Origin: Aeromicrobium phragmitis | GTDB taxonomy: Bacteria; Actinomycetota; Actinomycetes; Propionibacteriales; Nocardioidaceae | Assembly (NCBI RefSeq): GCF_003674095.1 | Contig: NZ_RDBF01000001.1 | Coordinates: 62,001-126,000, forward strand | Reading direction: 5' to 3' | DNA length: 64,000 bases | In this document: one piece after another, positions 18,701 to 29,097 of the stretch | How positions within the stretch are numbered: the first letter of the stretch is position 1 | Layout of the letters: every line of letters begins with the position of its first letter | The notes under the pieces: generated by a model | What the model saw: the letters and a program-made list of their open reading frames with translations, nothing else | Database searches by the model: none | Told to the model about the DNA's origin: nothing | Position numbers and translations under genes: made by a program

Positions 18701-19528
18701 ATGCTGTCGAAGCTCGCCTATTCGCGCACCGGGGGCGGGGAACCGCTCGTCCTGATCCACGGGATCGGGCATCGCTGGCAGGCCTGGGAGCCGGTCATCG
18801 AGCAGCTGTCCGAGCACTTCGACGTCATCGCGCTCGACCTGCCCGGTTTCGGTGCCTCCCCTGCACTGAAGGAGGCGGGCGTCTCCGCGAGCATGGAGAA
18901 CGTCCTGCAGGCCGTCGGCGAGAACTTCGAGGAGTGGGGCATCGAGCGGCCGCACGTCGTCGGCAACTCGCTGGGCGGTGCCGTCGCGCTCTACCTCGGA
19001 GATCACGGACTGGCTCGCAGCGTCGTCGCGCTGAGTCCGGCCGGGTTCTTCGGGCCGGCGGGCCGGGTGCAGGCCGTCGCCGCGCTGCTCGCGATCAAGC
19101 TCGCCGCCTACGCCCCGGACGCGGTACTGCGCCAGGTGTCGCGCTCGTCCCTGGGGCGCAAGCTCGTGGGCTTCCTGCTGTATTCGCACCCCGAGCGTTA
19201 TGACGCCGACCGGGTGCTGGGGGACGCCCTCTCGCTCAAGCGCAGCCCGGCCTTCTGGCCCACTCTCGTCCGGGCGGTCAACTTCCGCTTCCACGGGGGC
19301 GTGCGCGTCCCCACCACGATCGCCTGGGGCACGAAGGACCGGCTGCTCAATCCCAAGCAGGCGGCTCAGGCCCGGCGACAACTGCCTGACGCCGTGCACG
19401 TCCCGCTCGTCGGCGCCGGGCACGTCCCGATGGGCGACTGCCCCGAGGAGATCGCCCGCATCGTGCACGAGACCGTCGCCCGCGGCGACCAGGCCGCGGA
19501 CAGCACGCCCTTCTCCGCGACCGCCTGA
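18701..19528 (+). CDS. Alpha/beta-hydrolase
   Basis: 275 aa. It has LVLIHGIGHRWQAW near the N-terminus (oxyanion region), the nucleophile elbow GNSLGG near 91, the acid in GTKDRLL near 210, and the histidine in GAGHVPMG near 240. The fold resembles cytoplasmic hydrolases of lipid or aromatic-ring breakdown; the substrate is unknown. The ATG at 18701 follows AAGGAG with 6-nt spacing. It is divergent from the CoA-transferase operon across the palindromic operator and may share its control. Confidence 0.88.
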   Translation: MLSKLAYSRTGGGEPLVLIHGIGHRWQAWEPVIEQLSEHFDVIALDLPGFGASPALKEAGVSASMENVLQAVGENFEEWGIERPHVVGNSLGGAVALYLGDHGLARSVVALSPAGFFGPAGRVQAVAALLAIKLAAYAPDAVLRQVSRSSLGRKLVGFLLYSHPERYDADRVLGDALSLKRSPAFWPTLVRAVNFRFHGGVRVPTTIAWGTKDRLLNPKQAAQARRQLPDAVHVPLVGAGHVPMGDCPEEIARIVHETVARGDQAADSTPFSATA

Positions 19529-19550
19529 GTCCGCGAGCCCGCCGCACCGA

Positions 19551-19601
19551 GCGGTAGGTGCAGTCCCACGGCGCGGGTTCCGGTCGGACCTCACCTACCG
19601 C
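19551..19601. repeat. Intergenic hairpin with 10-bp arms
   Basis: GCGGTAGGTG (19551-19560) pairs with CACCTACCGC (19592-19601) around a 31-nt G/C-rich loop. It lies between the hydrolase stop and the flavoprotein start. It could be a terminator for the hydrolase gene, though no T-run follows, or a short palindromic repeat. Confidence 0.55.
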
Positions 19602-19655
19602 CCTCGCGAGGCTGGGGGCGGGAAGGTCCCGAGGGCGTCCGTTGTTGAGAAGAGC

Positions 19656-20711
19656 GTGGAGCTCCACGATTCGACCGTCATCGGCGGCGGCCAGGCCGGC
19701 CTGTCGGCGTCGTATCACTTGAAGCGCCGCGGCGTGGAGCACCTCGTCCTCGACGCCAACGCCGACCCCGGCGGCGCGTGGCAGCACCGCTGGCCGAGCC
19801 TCTCGATGCACGACGTTCACGGCGTGGCCGATCTGCCCGGCCTCGAGCGTGCCGAAGGAGACGACACTGTCGCGGCCCGCGAGGCCGTGCCCGCCTACTT
19901 CGCGACGTACGAGCAGACCTTCGATCTGCCGATCGTGCGCCCGGTCGAGGTGGGCGAGGTGACCGACGACGACGGCATCCTCGTCGTGCGGGCCGGCGAG
20001 CGGACCTGGCGGACCCGGACCCTCGTCAACGCGACCGGCACCTGGACGCGACCGTTCATCCCCTACTACCCCGGTATCGAGACCTTCGCCGGCCGCCAGC
20101 TGCACACCGTCGACTTCACCCGTCCCGAGGATTTCCGCGGACAGCGTGTGCTCGTCGTCGGAGGCGGGCAGTCGGCCGTCCAGTTCCTCGGCCAGCTCGC
20201 CCCGGTCACCGACACCGTGTGGGTGACCCGCCACGAGCCACGCTGGCGGACCGAGGAGTTCACTCCCGAGGCCGGCCGCGCGGCCGTCGCACTCGTCGAG
20301 GACCGCGTACGCCAGGGCCTGCCGCCCCGCAGCGTCGTGAGCGTGACCGGCCTGCTGCTGCGGCCGCAGGAGGAAGAGGCCCGTCGCCTCGGAGCGTACG
20401 AACGCCGGCCGATGTTCAGCCGCATCGAGCCGGACGGCGTGCGCTGGACCGACGGAACGTTCGAGCAGGTCGACGCCATCCTCTGGGCCACCGGGTTCCG
20501 GCACGCGATCGACCACCTCGCACCCCTGCGCCTGCGCAGTCCGCGCGGCGGCATCCAGCTCGACGGCACCACCGCGGTCGCCGATCCGCGCGTCCAGCTC
20601 GTCGGGTACGGCCCGAGCGCGAGCACCATCGGCGCCAATCGGGCGGGGCGCAGCGCAGCTATCGGCGTCGTCCGATGGCTGGCCGACGACGCCGCTACGC
20701 TCGCCGGATGA
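19656..20711 (+). CDS. FAD-dependent, NAD(P)-binding oxidoreductase (CzcO-like flavoprotein)
   Basis: 351 aa. It has two Rossmann sites: the FAD motif VIGGGQAGLSASYHL at the N-terminus and the NAD(P) motif VLVVGGGQSAVQ near 168, plus the ATGF-type linker (LWATGFRHA near 285). The layout resembles small flavin monooxygenases and related putative flavoproteins implicated in metal or hydrocarbon metabolism, but the Baeyer-Villiger fingerprint is not seen. The GTG at 19656 follows GAGAAGAG. Its stop overlaps the next gene by 4 nt (ATGA). Confidence 0.8.
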   Translation: MELHDSTVIGGGQAGLSASYHLKRRGVEHLVLDANADPGGAWQHRWPSLSMHDVHGVADLPGLERAEGDDTVAAREAVPAYFATYEQTFDLPIVRPVEVGEVTDDDGILVVRAGERTWRTRTLVNATGTWTRPFIPYYPGIETFAGRQLHTVDFTRPEDFRGQRVLVVGGGQSAVQFLGQLAPVTDTVWVTRHEPRWRTEEFTPEAGRAAVALVEDRVRQGLPPRSVVSVTGLLLRPQEEEARRLGAYERRPMFSRIEPDGVRWTDGTFEQVDAILWATGFRHAIDHLAPLRLRSPRGGIQLDGTTAVADPRVQLVGYGPSASTIGANRAGRSAAIGVVRWLADDAATLAG

Positions 20712-21436
20712 GCGAGCCGGGGCTGGATCTCGATGCCGTCCACGCGACGGCGCTCGACCTCGCGCGCGGTGCCGGCGAACTCGCGCGCCGGTTCGCTGCG
20801 GAGGGGTACGGCAGCGTCGGCGACATCGACCGGCGGATGGTGCACCACCTCGTCGCTCGCTATCGCGAGCACGGCATCCTCAGCCGCGAATCCGGCCGCC
20901 ACGGACCGGACGATGCCCGAGTGCAGTGGCTCATCGACCCCCTCAACGGCACGGACAACTACCGCATCGGCCTCGATCTCTACGGCGTCACGGTCGCCGT
21001 CCTGCTCGACGATCGTCCGCTGGTCGCGATCGTGCACGACTCCGCGTCCGGCCGCTCCACCTCGGCGATCGCCGAACGCGGTGCGTGGCAGGAGGGACGA
21101 CGGCTCTCGATCGCCGCACCACGGCCGGCGACGGACCTGACGGTCGCGTGGATCGAGGGCGGCGAGGTGGCGGTGGACGACCCGACCCGGCAGGCCGCGC
21201 TCCACATGCTCGAACGCTCGACGCATCGCGTCCTGCGCACCGGTGCCCCCGCTCGTGACTGGGCACTCCTGGCCGAGGGCGGAATCGAAGCGGTCGTCAT
21301 CTACCGCGGTGAGCCATGGGACCTCACCCCCGGTCGCCTGATCGCCCGCGAAGCTGGTGCCGCGGAGGTTCACCACCGCGAATTCACGATCGTCGGTGAG
21401 CCCAGCGCCGTGGAGGAGCTCGCTACCGCACTCTGA
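20708..21436 (+). CDS. Inositol-monophosphatase-family protein with an altered metal site
   Basis: 242 aa. The family motif WLIDPLNGTDNY near 77-88 corresponds to W-x-I-D-P-[IL]-D-G-T-x-N-[FY], but the second metal-binding aspartate is asparagine here. The C-terminal motif WDLTPGRLIAREAGA near 210 (usual W-D-x-A-x-G) is present, as is a glutamate in LSRESG. Family members hydrolyse phosphates such as inositol-1-phosphate, histidinol phosphate or PAP, using Mg2+. The D-to-N change suggests altered activity or a different role. It is translationally coupled to the flavoprotein gene upstream. Confidence 0.8.
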   Translation: MSEPGLDLDAVHATALDLARGAGELARRFAAEGYGSVGDIDRRMVHHLVARYREHGILSRESGRHGPDDARVQWLIDPLNGTDNYRIGLDLYGVTVAVLLDDRPLVAIVHDSASGRSTSAIAERGAWQEGRRLSIAAPRPATDLTVAWIEGGEVAVDDPTRQAALHMLERSTHRVLRTGAPARDWALLAEGGIEAVVIYRGEPWDLTPGRLIAREAGAAEVHHREFTIVGEPSAVEELATAL

Positions 21437-21444
21437 CCATCACC

Positions 21445-21545
21445 CGTTGAGTGTGACGTTTCGCAGCCGAAATCGGCTTTTCACCTGCGAAACGTTCCCC
21501 CGAGCACTCTGCTGCGCTCCGTGCAGGGAGCCCCCACACTCAGCG
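21445..21545. repeat. MITE-like palindromic element, copy 1
   Basis: The ends CGTTGAGTGTG (21445-21455) and CACACTCAGCG (21535-21545) form 11-bp terminal inverted repeats with one mismatch. An inner pair, ACGTTTCGCAG (21456-21466) and CTGCGAAACGT (21485-21495), is perfect. The same CGYTGAGTGTGACGTTT end occurs at 37167-37229, so this is a dispersed, non-coding repeat. It lies between the phosphatase-like and PadR genes and could act as a terminator. Confidence 0.7.
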
Positions 21546-21559
21546 CGAAACCCCTTGCC

Positions 21560-21575
21560 ATGCAACTCGTTGCAT
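21560..21575. promoter_or_regulatory. Palindromic operator upstream of the PadR gene
   Basis: ATGCAAC-TC-GTTGCAT is a perfect 7-bp inverted repeat ending 16 nt before the PadR start. A TACGCT hexamer (21579-21584) ends 7 nt before the GTG and is a probable -10 box. The palindrome therefore occupies the -10/-35 spacer, the expected place for PadR autorepression. Confidence 0.65.
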
Positions 21576-21591
21576 AGGTACGCTCCGGGAC

Positions 21592-22131
21592 GTGGCGCTC
21601 GAACACGCGATCCTCGTGTCGCTCGCAGAGCAAGCGGCGACGGGCTATGACCTCGCCCGGCGGTTCGACGCGTCCATCGGCTACTTCTGGCGCGCCAGCC
21701 ATCAGCAGATCTACAAGACGCTCGCGCGGATGGAGGCCGACGGCTGGGTCAGCGCGACGATCGAACCTCGCGAGGGCACGGCCGACAAGAAGACGTACGC
21801 GATCACCGATGCTGGCCGCGAGGAGCTGACCCGCTTCAGCGCCGAGCCGTCACCGCGCGAGGCGTTGCGCAGCGACTTCGCCGTGAAGCTGCGCGGGCTG
21901 GCCGACGTCGCGGCGATCGTCGAGGACACCCGCCGCCGGCGGGCCGACCACGTCGAGCGGCTCGACCGCTACGAGGCCAGCGCCAAGCGCCACTACCCCG
22001 ATCCCGCGGCCATCGAGGAGCACGAACGCGGCGCCTACTTGGCGCTCCGCGGCGGCATCCTCAGCGAGCGCACGGGCATCGCCTGGTGCGACGAGATCCT
22101 CGGTCAGCTCGAGACGCGGAGCGAGCGATGA
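21592..22131 (+). CDS. PadR-family transcriptional regulator
   Basis: 179 aa. The N-terminal winged HTH (about 1-85) includes TGYDLARRFDASIGYFW, QIYKTLARMEADGWV and KKTYAITDAGREEL, diagnostic of PadR. A C-terminal helical dimerisation region (about 95-175) is of the Vir/PadR-C type. The leaderless GTG start at 21592 fits the -10 box at 21579. The most likely target is its own promoter palindrome and perhaps the downstream genes. Its end overlaps the convergent small membrane gene by 28 bp. Confidence 0.92.
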   Translation: MALEHAILVSLAEQAATGYDLARRFDASIGYFWRASHQQIYKTLARMEADGWVSATIEPREGTADKKTYAITDAGREELTRFSAEPSPREALRSDFAVKLRGLADVAAIVEDTRRRRADHVERLDRYEASAKRHYPDPAAIEEHERGAYLALRGGILSERTGIAWCDEILGQLETRSER

Positions 22132-22349
22132 GCCCGCAAACCGATCACCAGCACGATCACCCCGAAGGTCATCGCCGTGGCGATCAGCACCGCGTGCACC
22201 CAGAAGAAGCTTGTCGGAGCGCTCGCCCAGGCGTCACCGGCCCACGCGCGGTCGTCATCGACGATGGCCTTCGCGAAGCGCGGCCAGATCACGATGTTGA
22301 AAACGCCGGCGGCCGTCAGCAGCCAGGCACTCGCTCGTCCGATCACCAC
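22104..22349 (-). CDS. SCO4848-like small membrane protein
   Basis: About 81 aa with two hydrophobic helices: ASAWLLTAAGVFNIVIW near the N-terminus and SFFWVHAVLIATAMTFGVIVLVIGLR at the C-terminus, split by a hydrophilic stretch. The pattern of a short two-helix protein with a P-T-S-F-F-W-V-H segment resembles the actinobacterial SCO4848 family of unknown function. The start is uncertain (GTG 22349 or 22346). It overlaps the end of padR on the opposite strand. Confidence 0.7.
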   Translation of the reverse strand: MVIGRASAWLLTAAGVFNIVIWPRFAKAIVDDDRAWAGDAWASAPTSFFWVHAVLIATAMTFGVIVLVIGLRAHRSLRVSS

Positions 22350-22393
22350 CCCAGTGTGCCAACGCAGCACCACCCCGCTGAGAGGACCGTGTC

Positions 22394-24825
<2,432 letters not shown>

Positions 24826-24842
24826 CGAGCGTTCCAACGGCC

Positions 24843-24876
24843 GGGGGCGGGAAACGCTGTCGCGTTCCCCGCCCCC
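24843..24876. terminator. Bidirectional hairpin terminator
   Basis: GGGGGCGGGAAACG (24843-24856) pairs with CGTTCCCCGCCCCC (24863-24876), 13 of 14 positions, around a 6-nt loop. It lies between two convergent genes, the FadH-like gene and the DUF6131-like gene, and can serve both. Confidence 0.75.
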
Positions 24877-24895
24877 GATCGTCCAGATGTACCGG

Positions 24896-25051
24896 TCAGA
24901 ACCAGTGTTTGCGGCCGCCGACGGCGCGGCCCGTGGCACCGAGGATCCAGAGGATGACCCCGACCACCAGCAGGATGCCGCCGATCGTGTAGAGGATGGG
25001 GACGTCCAAGATGGCGCCCAGAATGGCGAGGATGGCTCCGAGGATGATCAT
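24896..25051 (-). CDS. DUF6131-like small hydrophobic protein
   Basis: 51 aa. The sequence begins MIILGAILAILGAILDVPIL, continues with a second hydrophobic stretch ending ILWILGATG, and finishes RAVGGRKHWF. This matches the DUF6131 pattern of two short membrane helices and a G-G-R-x-H-W/Y tail found widely in actinobacteria; its function is unknown. An AAGGGA ribosome site lies 7-8 nt before the ATG at 25051. Family members often look like stress or envelope membrane peptides; that is only inference. Confidence 0.8.
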   Translation of the reverse strand: MIILGAILAILGAILDVPILYTIGGILLVVGVILWILGATGRAVGGRKHWF

Positions 25052-25169
25052 GAAAAATCCCTTCGTTTGAGTCACGACGTTCCCGCCGCGTCCCTCACGC
25101 TAGGACAGGTTGCGCCGTTCCGCTCGTCGAGCGGGTGAGACTGTCCCCACCGCCGTCCATACTCGGGGC

Positions 25170-25697
25170 ATGGCTGAACGCATCGTGCTGCTCCGCGCCG
25201 TCAACGTCGGCGGCGCCAAGCTGCCCATGCAGCGTCTCCGCGAGATCGCGGCAGACCTCGGGGCCCGCGACGTCAGCACCCACATCGCCTCGGGCAACCT
25301 CCTGTGCACGCCGCCAGGCGATCCGGCCGAGTTCGACCGTGCGCTGGAAGCGCGCATCGAGGCCGAGTTCGGCTTCTTCCGCGAGGCGATCAGCCGTACC
25401 CCGGCCGAGCTTCGGCAGGCGCTCGACGCGTATCCGTTCGAGGTCGTCGAGCCCAAGCTCGCACATATCTACTTCCTCGCATCCACGCCGGCACCGGACG
25501 CCGTAGCCGACGTGGCGTCGCGCGATCTGGGGCCCGACCTCGCCCAGGTCATCGGTCGCGACCTCCACGTGCGGTTCGCTGACGGTGCCGCCGCGTCCAA
25601 GCTCACCGCGCCGTTCGTCGCCCGGGTGCTCGGCGTGCCCGGAACGGCCCGGAACCTCCGCACGGTCGCGGCGCTCGTCGAGAAGGCCGGCGCGTGA
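25170..25697 (+). CDS. DUF1697 family protein
   Basis: 175 aa. It opens with IVLLRAVNVGGAKLPM, followed by ASGNLLC, AISRTPAEL and SKLTAPFVARVLG, the conserved landmarks of DUF1697 (RAVNVGG, SGN, T-x-RNL near the end, here TARNLRTV). No catalytic role is established for the family. CATACT (25158-25163) ends 6 nt before the ATG, so transcription is probably leaderless. The sirtuin gene follows 22 nt later with its own similar -10 box. Confidence 0.88.
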   Translation: MAERIVLLRAVNVGGAKLPMQRLREIAADLGARDVSTHIASGNLLCTPPGDPAEFDRALEARIEAEFGFFREAISRTPAELRQALDAYPFEVVEPKLAHIYFLASTPAPDAVADVASRDLGPDLAQVIGRDLHVRFADGAAASKLTAPFVARVLGVPGTARNLRTVAALVEKAGA

Positions 25698-25719
25698 CCG
25701 GCGTGCCCATACTGGAAGG

Positions 25720-26523
25720 GTGACTTCCTCCCCCGACTGGACCGAGCGGCGTTGGCTGGTGCTCACCGGTGCCGGGGTCTCGACCGACTCGGGCATCCCC
25801 GACTACCGCGGTCCGGACGCCCCTCCGCGGGCGCCGATGACCTACCAGGAGTTCATCGCCTCCGAGCGGTCTCGCCAGCGCTACTGGGCACGCGCGCACG
25901 TCGGCTGGTCGCACATGCGGGAGGCCGAACCGAACGCCACCCACCTGGACCTCGTCCGTCGTCAGCATCAGGGCCAGCTTCTCGGCCTCATCACGCAGAA
26001 CGTCGACGGACTGCACGAGAAGGCGGGTCACCGCGACGTCATCGACCTCCACGGCCGCATCGATCGGGTGATCTGCTTGGACTGCGGTCAGGTCACCAGC
26101 CGACGCCGGCTCCACGATCGACTGCGCGCCCTCAACCCCGGGTGGGAGGACCGCGAGGCCGAGGTGGCGCCCGACGGCGACGTGCTCATCGACGACACCG
26201 GCGACTTCGTCGTCGCACCCTGCGAGAACTGCGGTGGGCGGCTCAAGCCCGACGTCGTCTTCTTCGGCGAGACGGTGCCGAAACAGCGAGTGGCGCGCTG
26301 TTTCGACCTCGTCGACCAGGCGAGCCGTGAGGACGCCGCCCTCGTGGTGATCGGCTCCTCGCTGCAGGTGATGAGCGGACTGCGGTTCGTGCGGCGCGCG
26401 GCCAAGGACGGTACCGCGATCGTCATCATCAACCGCGGGACGACGCGCGGCGACGACCTCGCCGACGTCAAGATCGACGCCGGCGCGGCCGAGACGCTCA
26501 CCGCTCTCGCCCTGGCCGGGTAG
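25720..26523 (+). CDS. NAD-dependent protein deacylase (sirtuin, Sir2)
   Basis: 267 aa. Sirtuin motifs in order: TGAGVSTDSGIPDYRG (about 19-34, NAD), TQNVDGLHEKAGH (about 93-105), LHGRI with the catalytic histidine, a zinc ribbon CLDC...CENC (about 119-172), and GSSLQVMS near 207. The 45-residue spacing between the cysteine pairs and the DGLH motif resemble class II (SIRT4-like) bacterial sirtuins. It would deacylate lysines using NAD. CATACT ends 6 nt before the GTG at 25720, supporting that start. It ends 1 nt from the convergent serA. Confidence 0.93.
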   Translation: MTSSPDWTERRWLVLTGAGVSTDSGIPDYRGPDAPPRAPMTYQEFIASERSRQRYWARAHVGWSHMREAEPNATHLDLVRRQHQGQLLGLITQNVDGLHEKAGHRDVIDLHGRIDRVICLDCGQVTSRRRLHDRLRALNPGWEDREAEVAPDGDVLIDDTGDFVVAPCENCGGRLKPDVVFFGETVPKQRVARCFDLVDQASREDAALVVIGSSLQVMSGLRFVRRAAKDGTAIVIINRGTTRGDDLADVKIDAGAAETLTALALAG

Positions 26524-26524
26524 C

Positions 26525-27787
26525 TCAGGACAGCTGGCGCAGCCGCACCGTCTCGGGCAGCTCCGCGAGCGCGGTCAGCACCGCGGACGAGACCGCGGCC
26601 GACACATCTGTGACCACGTAGCCGAGTTCACCGCGCGTGGCGAGCTGCTGGCCCTCGATGTTCACCCCGTGATCGCCGAGGATCGCGTTGATCGAGGCGA
26701 GCACGCCGGGGGCGTTGCGGTGCACGTGCGCGAGGCGGTGCTTCTCGGGGTCCGCCGGCGGATTGAGCTCAGGGAAGGTCACGCTCAGCGAGGTGGTGCC
26801 GAAGGCGGCGTACGCGCGCAGCTTGGAGGCGACGAAGCGGCCGATATCCTGCTGCGCCTCTTCGGTCGAACCGCCGACGTGCGGGGTCAGGATGACGTTG
26901 GGGAGGCCACGCAGGTCGTTCTCGAACGGGTCGCCCTGGCGCTTGGGCTCGACCGGGAAGACGTCGATCGCGGCGCCGGCGATGTGCCCGAACTCGAGGT
27001 GCTCGCGCAGGGCGGCGGTGTCGACCGCGATGCCGCGCGAGAGGTTGAGGAACAGCGAACGCGGCTTCATCCGGCGCATCTCGGCATCGCCGAACAGACC
27101 GGCGTTGCCCGGGCGGCCGTCGACGTGCAGCGTGACCACATCGGCGATGTCGAGCAGCTCCTCGAGCGTCGAGCAGCGCTTGGCGTTGCCGAGGGCGAGC
27201 TTGTCGTCGATGTCATAGAAGACGACCGACATGCCGAGCGCCTCGGCGACCACCGACAACTGGCTGCCGATGTTGCCGTAGCCGACGATGCCGAGCGTGC
27301 GGCCGCGCACCTCGTGGCTGCCGGCGGCCGACTTGTTCCAGACGCCGTTGTGCATCGCCGTGGACTTCTCGTGCAGGCGACGGGCGAGCGAGATGATCTC
27401 GGCGACCGCGAGCTCGACGACACTGCGAGTGTTGGAGTAAGGGGCGTTGAAGACCGCGACCCCGTGCCGATTCGTGGCGGCGAGGTCGATCTGGTTGGTG
27501 CCGATGCAGAACGCGCCGATCGCCATGAGGTCGGGTGCGTTCTGCAGGACCTTCTCGGTGATGTACGTCGTGGAGCGGATGCCGAGCAGGTGGACGCCCT
27601 TGATGGCCTCGATGAGCTCGTCCTCGCCGAGTGCGCGGTCGAGGGTCTCCACCTGGTAACCCTTGCCGCGCAGGAAGTCGGCGCCGTCGGCGTGGATGTT
27701 CTCCAACAGCAGGACGCGCACGTCGGTGTCGTCGATCGTGGTGAGGGGCTCGCGGGCCGCCGCGTTCATGGTCGTCATCATCGTCAT
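26525..27787 (-). CDS. serA: D-3-phosphoglycerate dehydrogenase
   Basis: 420 aa, the short SerA form. It has the NAD site GYGNIGSQL near 160, the catalytic Arg (LNLSRGIAVD near 240), Glu, and His (LTPHVGGSTEEAQ near 295), and a C-terminal ACT regulatory domain (about 345-420; HRNAPGVLASINAILGDHGVNIEGQ) that probably binds serine. It commits 3-phosphoglycerate to serine and so to glycine and one-carbon units. Control by the ZTP riboswitch in its leader (27826-27914) links it to folate and purine status. Confidence 0.96.
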   Translation of the reverse strand: MTMMTTMNAAAREPLTTIDDTDVRVLLLENIHADGADFLRGKGYQVETLDRALGEDELIEAIKGVHLLGIRSTTYITEKVLQNAPDLMAIGAFCIGTNQIDLAATNRHGVAVFNAPYSNTRSVVELAVAEIISLARRLHEKSTAMHNGVWNKSAAGSHEVRGRTLGIVGYGNIGSQLSVVAEALGMSVVFYDIDDKLALGNAKRCSTLEELLDIADVVTLHVDGRPGNAGLFGDAEMRRMKPRSLFLNLSRGIAVDTAALREHLEFGHIAGAAIDVFPVEPKRQGDPFENDLRGLPNVILTPHVGGSTEEAQQDIGRFVASKLRAYAAFGTTSLSVTFPELNPPADPEKHRLAHVHRNAPGVLASINAILGDHGVNIEGQQLATRGELGYVVTDVSAAVSSAVLTALAELPETVRLRQLS

Positions 27788-27825
27788 TTCAGTCGTGCCT
27801 CCGGGTCAGCGGTCGATGGGCTGAC

Positions 27826-27914
27826 GCGGGGCCCAGGCGTACGGTCCCGATGTCGAGCAGCCTCATCGCTCCCTGGTGGTCACCCACCTCAACGCCAGTC
27901 GCGACCAGGCTGTT
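27826..27914 (-). ncRNA. ZTP (pfl) riboswitch in the serA leader
   Basis: Read on the minus strand, the 5' part contains CGCGACTGGCG (27904-27894), then GGTGGG-TGACCACC and AGGGAGCG (27889-27867), and after a variable linker the 3' stem CGCCTGGGC (27839-27831). These are the conserved blocks, in the right order, of the pfl RNA that senses ZTP/ZMP when 10-formyl-THF is short. It ends about 40 nt before the serA ATG. Binding should raise serA expression and refill one-carbon units through serine. Identification is by motif reading only. Confidence 0.85.
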
Positions 27915-27973
27915 CCATGGTAGCGATTCGGCACCGCACACCCAATTCACCTCCGCACGGCGGACACGGAAGC

Positions 27974-28078
27974 GCGGTGCGCCATCAACCGGCGGGGCGG
28001 TGCACCATCAACCGATCGCCCGGTCCTGCGGTGCACCATCAACGTGATCAGCGGCTTGATGGGTTGACCACGCACCGC
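27974..28078. repeat. Repeat array A (downstream side of the nuclease-like gene)
   Basis: Four 17-nt units: reverse at 27974-27990 (GCGGTGCGCCATCAACC), 27997-28013 (GCGGTGCACCATCAACC) and 28028-28044 (GCGGTGCACCATCAACG), then forward at 28062-28078 (GGTTGACCACGCACCGC). The last reverse unit and the forward unit can fold into a hairpin. The array overlaps the 3' end of the nuclease-like gene, and one unit supplies that gene's stop codon. Confidence 0.85.
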
Positions 28079-29009
28079 TCCTCGCGACACGGGACAGCGG
28101 CGCCCCGAGCGACCGCCACCGGGCGCCGAACGCCGGCGGTGGGCCGGCGTAGCCGTTCGCGCGGAGCGCGCGGTACACCGCGAGGACGCCGTTGACCGCT
28201 GGAGTCTCCCGCGTCAGCTGCACGTAGTCGAGACCCAGGTCGCGGAAGTCGCCGTAACGCGTGATGTCCGTCAGATACTGCGCCCGATCACGTTGGTGCT
28301 GCTCACCCTCGTACTCAGCAACAGTGCGCCAGCGCAGATAGGCGAGGTCGCCGATGGCCACCTGGGCACCGGACCGGTCGAGGATCGGCGCGTTGACCGC
28401 GGGTGCCGGGAGTCCGGCGAAGGCCAGGCGCATCCGCCACCTCGACTCGGCGATCGAGCGGGCCGCCGCATCGAGGTATCGGCCGATCCACAGGGCCTCG
28501 ACGGCACCGGCTCGCCACCGCTCGTGCTGCGCCAACTCCCGCACCTCCGCGAGACCCATGTGTCGGCGATGCAGCAACCAGTCACCGATGCAGGCTGCGG
28601 TCATGACCGTGCTCTCGGCGCACACGGCGATGAACGCCGCAGCAGGAGTGACGCCGACATCGTCGAGCGGCGGCATGCGATCGGTGCGGTGCAACGTGAT
28701 GCCGTCGATGCGGACGTGGTGATCGCGGGCGACCACGAAGTGCAAGGGGAACACCGGACCCTCATCGAGACCCAGCTCCTGTAGTCGGCTGAAACCGGTG
28801 AGTTGCGCGTCGGCCGGCAGCGCAAGGCGGGCTGCTCGGCGCCAGTCAGGAGGCGACATGAGGTGGTGCTCCCACACCCACACGGCGGGGAACAGTCGGC
28901 GCCAGCAGCGGCTCTGTAACTGCCGGTCAGTGAGACCAGCGAGACGGGCTTGCTCGCGAGTGAAGGGACCGCGCGTGAGCGCGACGGGGACGTGAGCACG
29001 AGGGGGCAC
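28008..29009 (-). CDS. AbiEi-like HTH protein with C-terminal Vsr/DUF559-type nuclease-like domain
   Basis: 333 aa. The N-terminus (about 8-75; GPFTREQARLAGLTDRQLQS, then RRLFPAVWV) matches the AbiEi-antitoxin-like HTH found on many actinobacterial proteins. The C-terminal part (about 215-290) has DLAYLRWRTVAEYEGEQHQ and a later YGDFRDLGLDYVQLT, the layout of DUF559/Vsr PD-(D/E)XK domains: an aspartate, then E-x-E-G-x-x-H. The last 25 or so residues are encoded by repeat array A. No partner toxin gene is adjacent. Arrays of one short repeat flank both ends, so a role in making or spreading the repeats, as for RAYT and REP sequences, is a hypothesis. The start (GTG 29009) is probable. Confidence 0.75.
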   Translation of the reverse strand: MPPRAHVPVALTRGPFTREQARLAGLTDRQLQSRCWRRLFPAVWVWEHHLMSPPDWRRAARLALPADAQLTGFSRLQELGLDEGPVFPLHFVVARDHHVRIDGITLHRTDRMPPLDDVGVTPAAAFIAVCAESTVMTAACIGDWLLHRRHMGLAEVRELAQHERWRAGAVEALWIGRYLDAAARSIAESRWRMRLAFAGLPAPAVNAPILDRSGAQVAIGDLAYLRWRTVAEYEGEQHQRDRAQYLTDITRYGDFRDLGLDYVQLTRETPAVNGVLAVYRALRANGYAGPPPAFGARWRSLGAPLSRVARSGAWSTHQAADHVDGAPQDRAIG

Positions 29010-29097
29010 ACTCTCACGGTCGCCACTCTCATCGCGACGGGGAAGCCCCGCGCACGGCGATGTGGACGGCCGCGAGCTCCACAGCTACCGCTCAGAA

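Noticed and set aside
27788..27826. Possible small gene between the riboswitch and serA.
   Set aside because: No start with ribosome site; the sequence is explained as the leader after the riboswitch.
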